A DNA stretch of 64,000 nt from Thermodesulfatator sp. (GTDB taxonomy: Bacteria; Desulfobacterota; Thermodesulfobacteria; Thermodesulfobacteriales; Thermodesulfobacteriaceae), in the NCBI GenBank assembly GCA_027064165.1, contig JAMOQE010000065.1, positions 1-64,000 of the forward strand. Reading direction: 5' to 3'. The number at the start of each line of letters is the position of its first letter. Positions within the stretch are counted from its first letter, which is position 1. Shown piece after piece: positions 61,468 to 64,000 of this stretch. A model generated the notes under the pieces. That model searched no databases, was not told where the DNA came from, and was given only the letters and a program-made list of their open reading frames with translations. The position numbers and the translations under genes were made by a program.

Positions 61468-62185
61468 GAGCAATGTGAAAAGCTTCTTTTAAATCAAGAG
61501 TGCCTTCATAAATAGCCCTTCCTGTAATTACCCCAAATAAACCAGAATTTTCATACTTTTTAAGAAGCTTTATGTCCTCAATATCTTTTATTCCCCCTGC
61601 CAGAATTAAGGGATGAGGAGAGGCTGATAAAGCCCTTTCCAGCCTTTCTGTCTCAACACCTTTTTGAGTCCCATCTCTTTCTATCAAAGTAAGAATTATA
61701 GCAAAGAGCTGAAAGTCTGCCAGTTGAGATAAAAATTCTAAGTAGTGTATTTCAGAAATACGAAGCCAGCCAGAAAGCGCAATAAAATCTCCCTTTACAT
61801 CCACACTTACTATTATTCTTTGAGGGTATTCCTCTGTAATTTTTTTTAGCCATGCAGGATCCTGAACTGCCCTGGTTCCAAGAATGACCTGAGAAACCCC
61901 TTCTTTTAAATACATTTCAATGTCTTCTCGTGTCCTTATGCCTCCTCCTACCTGCACAGGAATTTTCACTTTCTTGATTATAGAAAGGATTAAGTCCTTA
62001 TGAACTGGATAGCCTTCTTTTGCTCCGTCCAGATCTACTATGTGTATTCTTTTTGCCCCTGTATTTTCAAAATAAAGGGCATAAGAAATTGGATCTTCTC
62101 CATATACTTTGGTCTTCTCGTAATCTCCCTGAAAAAGGCGAACAACTTTTCCGCCTCGCAAATCTATAGCAGGTATTATTAGCAA
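61457..62185 (-). CDS. hisA: Phosphoribosylformimino-AICAR phosphate isomerase HisA
   Basis: A 242-residue HisA. The general base Asp8 is in IPAIDLRGGKVVRL. The phosphate sites are VQVGGGIRTREDI and LAGGIKDIEDI, and SVDVKGDFIALSGW is present. LIERDGTQKG contains the conserved Thr region, but the usual Asp after it reads Leu. It starts at TTG 62185 with AAGGGGG. No other his gene is adjacent. HisA over HisF is favoured by GDYEKTKVYGEDP. Confidence 0.88.
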   Translation of the reverse strand: MLIIPAIDLRGGKVVRLFQGDYEKTKVYGEDPISYALYFENTGAKRIHIVDLDGAKEGYPVHKDLILSIIKKVKIPVQVGGGIRTREDIEMYLKEGVSQVILGTRAVQDPAWLKKITEEYPQRIIVSVDVKGDFIALSGWLRISEIHYLEFLSQLADFQLFAIILTLIERDGTQKGVETERLERALSASPHPLILAGGIKDIEDIKLLKKYENSGLFGVITGRAIYEGTLDLKEAFHIAHGS

Positions 62186-62195
62186 GGGCGCCCCC

Positions 62196-62855
62196 TTAAA
62201 AATGTGCTTCTATAATCCTGTGAAAGCCCCTTTGAGCAAGTTCTTCAGCCTTTAGCCAGGCAATTTTTCCGTAAAGGGAGAAATTCAATAAATTTTCGTT
62301 TAGAGGTTTCTGAGTTTCATCAAAAACTTCTTTCCAGATAACTTTTCCTGTTTTTCCGTCATACAGCACCAGCACAAAGGCCACGCTTGCAGGGGACTTT
62401 ATAGAAATAGCACTACCCTGCCTCTCCCTGAACCTGAAGACCTTCCCACATAGGATTCCATCTGCCGAAGTCTTTTGCGCGATATACTTTACTACTTCTG
62501 CTGGGTTTTTGCTTCTATTTAAAGCATCCTCTAAAAGCGCTTCATAGCTTCTTTCAGAAAGAAAAAAGAAGTGAATAGAGCTTTTTACCTGCGATAGTTC
62601 TTCTTCAAGAAGATAATCCATAGTTTTTAATACATGGGGAGTGATTTTATTCGTAATAATCCCTCCTTCAGAAAAGAGTATAGGTAACTTTTCTGTGTCT
62701 TGATAAGAGGCAAAAGGGAGTACCACAATTTTTTTCATTTTGGAATGAGCCAAATGGACAGGCCTTTTCTTACCTAAAAGGCTGCAACCTGAAATTACAC
62801 TTCCCCAGATTAAAAAAATTAGTAAATAAAAAGGCTTCAATTTTCTCTTTTTCAT
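62196..62855 (-). CDS. Lipoprotein of unknown function
   Basis: A 219-residue lipoprotein: basic start, hydrophobic core and lipobox VISGC. The body (KIVVLPFASYQ, a middle helix, and TSADGILCGKVFRFRER) recalls the LpoB/GNA1162-type fold of outer-membrane-linked lipoproteins that read a conserved 'VAVLPF' strand, but I cannot name a family. ATG 62855 lies 9 nt after a -10 box with no ribosome site. hisA follows 10 nt later. Confidence 0.75.
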   Translation of the reverse strand: MKKRKLKPFYLLIFLIWGSVISGCSLLGKKRPVHLAHSKMKKIVVLPFASYQDTEKLPILFSEGGIITNKITPHVLKTMDYLLEEELSQVKSSIHFFFLSERSYEALLEDALNRSKNPAEVVKYIAQKTSADGILCGKVFRFRERQGSAISIKSPASVAFVLVLYDGKTGKVIWKEVFDETQKPLNENLLNFSLYGKIAWLKAEELAQRGFHRIIEAHF

Positions 62856-62864
62856 ATTAAAATA

Positions 62865-62893
62865 ATTTTAACAGAAAACATCCCTTTATACAA
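62865..62893 (-). promoter_or_regulatory. Lipoprotein-hisA-RNB promoter (leaderless type)
   Basis: Minus strand: TTGTAT (62893-62888), 17 nt, TAAAAT (62870-62865), then 9 nt of A/T to ATG 62855. No Shine-Dalgarno sequence. Confidence 0.55.
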
Positions 62894-62906
62894 GGGAATT
62901 TTGGTT

Positions 62907-62934
62907 TATATTTTAAAATGTATATTTTAAAATG
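62907..62934 (+). repeat. Two tandem 14-bp repeats upstream of the CBS gene
   Basis: TATATTTTAAAATG occurs twice without a gap. Each unit contains the palindrome ATTTTAAAAT. Location 36 bp before the start codon suggests a regulator site or overlapping -10 elements. Confidence 0.6.
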
Positions 62935-62969
62935 GGAATGCAATAAAATTCGTTTAAGAGGAGGGTGTT

Positions 62970-63365
62970 ATGATTGAGATTGAAAAAATCCGGGTGAGAG
63001 ATGTGATGAGTTCTCCAGTAGCTACGATTGATGGAAATGCCACTGTAAAAGAAGCTGCCAAGAAAATGATGGAGTCAGGCTATAGAGGACTTGTGGTAGA
63101 AAGGGTGAGTGAAGACGATGCTTACGGAATTATTACAGTAAAAGACATCGTTTACAAAGTTATTGCCAAGGGGATACCATTAGAAAAGGTAAAGGTCTTG
63201 GAGGTCATGACCAAGCCCTGTATAGTGGTGCCTGATTATTATGATATAAAATACGCTGCCAGACTTATGGCTATGGCAAATGTAGTAAGGCTTCCTGTAG
63301 TTTCTAATGATAAACTTGTGGGGATGATTACCCTCAGGAATATAGTAAAACCTTTTGTGAAATAG
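62970..63365 (+). CDS. CBS-domain pair protein
   Basis: A 131-residue protein made of two CBS repeats: VRDVMSSPVATIDGNATVKEAA with GIITVKDIVYKV, and VLEVMTKPCIVVPDYYDIKYAA with GMITLRNIVKPF. CBS pairs bind adenosine nucleotides and act as energy or ionic sensors. The strong GAGGAGGG ribosome site precedes ATG 62970. An acyl-CoA synthetase gene follows, so a link to ATP/AMP status is attractive but unproven. Confidence 0.93.
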   Translation: MIEIEKIRVRDVMSSPVATIDGNATVKEAAKKMMESGYRGLVVERVSEDDAYGIITVKDIVYKVIAKGIPLEKVKVLEVMTKPCIVVPDYYDIKYAARLMAMANVVRLPVVSNDKLVGMITLRNIVKPFVK

Positions 63366-63384
63366 AATTTTTAAATAAGGGAGT

Positions 63385-63404
63385 GGGGCCCGGCGCCCCT
63401 TTTT
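63385..63404 (+). terminator. GC hairpin with T tract directly before the next start codon
   Basis: GGGGC (63385-63389), loop CCGGC, GCCCC (63395-63399), then TTTTT. It has the form of an intrinsic terminator after the CBS gene, yet the T run ends 3 nt before ATG 63408. AAGGGAG (63377-63383) lies just in front of the stem. Confidence 0.6.
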
Positions 63405-63407
63405 AAA

Positions 63408-64000
63408 ATGTTGGACTTTTTATTTAATCCCAAATCTGTAGCTATAATAGGTGCTTCTGATAATCCTAAGAAAATAGGGTATGCTTTAGTCAAAAATTTA
63501 ATTGATGCGGGCTTTACAGGTAGCATTTATCCAATTAATCCCAGAAAAAAAGAAATTCTTGGACTTCCTGTTTATCCTTCAATTATAGAAGCTCCTGAAG
63601 TGCCAGAATTGGCAGTCATTGCAGTTCCTGCTGTAGCTGTTTTGGAGGTGCTGGAAGAGTGTGGAAAAAAGGGAGTTAAAGGGGTAGTGGTTATCACTGC
63701 TGGTTTTAGAGAAACCGGAGAAGAAGGAGCAATTTTAGAAAGGAAAATTCTGGAAACTGTAAAGAAATACAACCTGAGGATGGTTGGTCCCAATTGTTTG
63801 GGGGTGATGAATACTAAAACCGGGTTAAATGCCACTTTTGCTCCGGATTTTCCTCCTTCTGGCAGAGCTTCTCTATTTTCTCAATCCGGTGCATTAGGAG
63901 TAGCCCTTATTGACTGGGCTATGGAAAATAATTTTGGTTTTTCAAAATTTGTAAGCCTGGGGAACAAAGCAGATTTAAATGAATGTGACTTCTTGGAATA
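63408..64000 (+). CDS. ADP-forming acyl/acetyl-CoA synthetase, N-terminal part (runs off the window)
   Basis: About 197 residues are visible with no stop. FNPKSVAIIGASDNPKKIGYALVKNL is the CoA-binding Rossmann start of the ACS alpha/NDP-forming family. YPINPRKKEILGLPVYPS, VVVITAGFRETGEEGA and MVGPNCLGVMN follow, and SQSGALG marks the succinyl-CoA-synthetase-like domain, whose catalytic His would lie further on. It makes acetate or another acid plus ATP from acyl-CoA, ADP and phosphate. ATG 63408 fits the family start but has no ribosome site within normal distance, apart from one on the far side of a hairpin. Confidence 0.9.
   Translation, partial: MLDFLFNPKSVAIIGASDNPKKIGYALVKNLIDAGFTGSIYPINPRKKEILGLPVYPSIIEAPEVPELAVIAVPAVAVLEVLEECGKKGVKGVVVITAGFRETGEEGAILERKILETVKKYNLRMVGPNCLGVMNTKTGLNATFAPDFPPSGRASLFSQSGALGVALIDWAMENNFGFSKFVSLGNKADLNECDFLE

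Noticed and set aside
62907-62934. A CRISPR-like repeat
   Set aside because: Only two copies, no spacer between them and no cas genes in the window.

Overview
This window comes from the chromosome of a strictly anaerobic, probably thermophilic Gram-negative bacterium of low G+C content. The best guess is a Thermodesulfobacteria-type sulfate, sulfur or thiosulfate metaboliser. The indications are: a heme b synthase of the siroheme route (AhbD); desulfoferrodoxin plus an FprA flavodiiron protein for oxygen defence; futalosine-pathway menaquinone genes (mqnB, mqnD); PEP synthase; a complex I operon without NuoEFG; an outer-membrane BamD lipoprotein; and a DVU0298-like protein typical of sulfate reducers. 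The taxon is inferred from gene content alone. No rRNA, tRNA, CRISPR array, insertion sequence or phage gene was seen. Genes are packed very tightly: no gap exceeds about 210 bases, and most operon genes overlap by 1-40 bases.

Layout. 1-6.0 kb: end of coaBC, then ahbD and an FAH-family gene (minus strand), divergent from hyuA-hyuB (plus strand). 6.0-8.8 kb: pyrR-thiC-VKOR/thioredoxin operon (minus). 8.8-13.6 kb: ybgC, ychF, a PilZ-orotate phosphoribosyltransferase fusion, argJ, surE and a small HTH protein (plus). 13.5-19.1 kb: a long minus operon dfx-fprA-(DVU0298-like)-prfB-carA-ribF. In it prfB carries the programmed +1 frameshift, and the DVU0298-like gene appears to start at AUU. 19.3-22.3 kb: secA and a zinc-ribbon protein. 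22.3-26.7 kb: bamD, trxB, trxA, a TolQ/ExbB-like channel protein, mqnD, mqnB and a small unknown protein (minus). 26.7-31.6 kb: a DUF72 protein (plus), then mobA, sbcC and smpB (minus). 31.7-37.9 kb: ppsA, an exported proline-rich protein, an FtsB-like protein, ribH, pgk, tpiA and an scpA-like gene (plus). 38.0-48.3 kb: a four-cluster ferredoxin followed by nuoABCDHIJKLMN, closed by a strong intrinsic terminator. 48.4-54.5 kb: a sigma-54-type promoter, then fliK, flgD and two different hook-protein genes. 54.5-57.3 kb: yceD-rpmF-plsX-fabH (minus). 57.3-59.5 kb: an inositol-monophosphatase/Nudix fusion and a pseudo-receiver GGDEF protein. 59.5-62.9 kb: lipoprotein, hisA and RNase II/R-family genes (minus). 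62.9-64 kb: a CBS-pair protein and the start of an ADP-forming acyl-CoA synthetase.

The most notable points are as follows. (1) A PilZ domain with both c-di-GMP-binding motifs is fused to a complete orotate phosphoribosyltransferase; pyrR, carA, a GGDEF protein and flagellar genes are in the same window. (2) At least seven promoters place the -10 box only 6-12 nt before a start codon that has no Shine-Dalgarno sequence, which implies leaderless mRNAs. (3) The smpB and ppsA promoters are divergent and share the same -35 bases. (4) An 11-subunit complex I has a polyferredoxin gene where NADH-input subunits would be expected. (5) A gene appears to start at AUU. (6) A GC hairpin with a T tract lies exactly between a Shine-Dalgarno sequence and its start codon.

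All functional assignments come from reading motifs and family resemblance. No database search was run.
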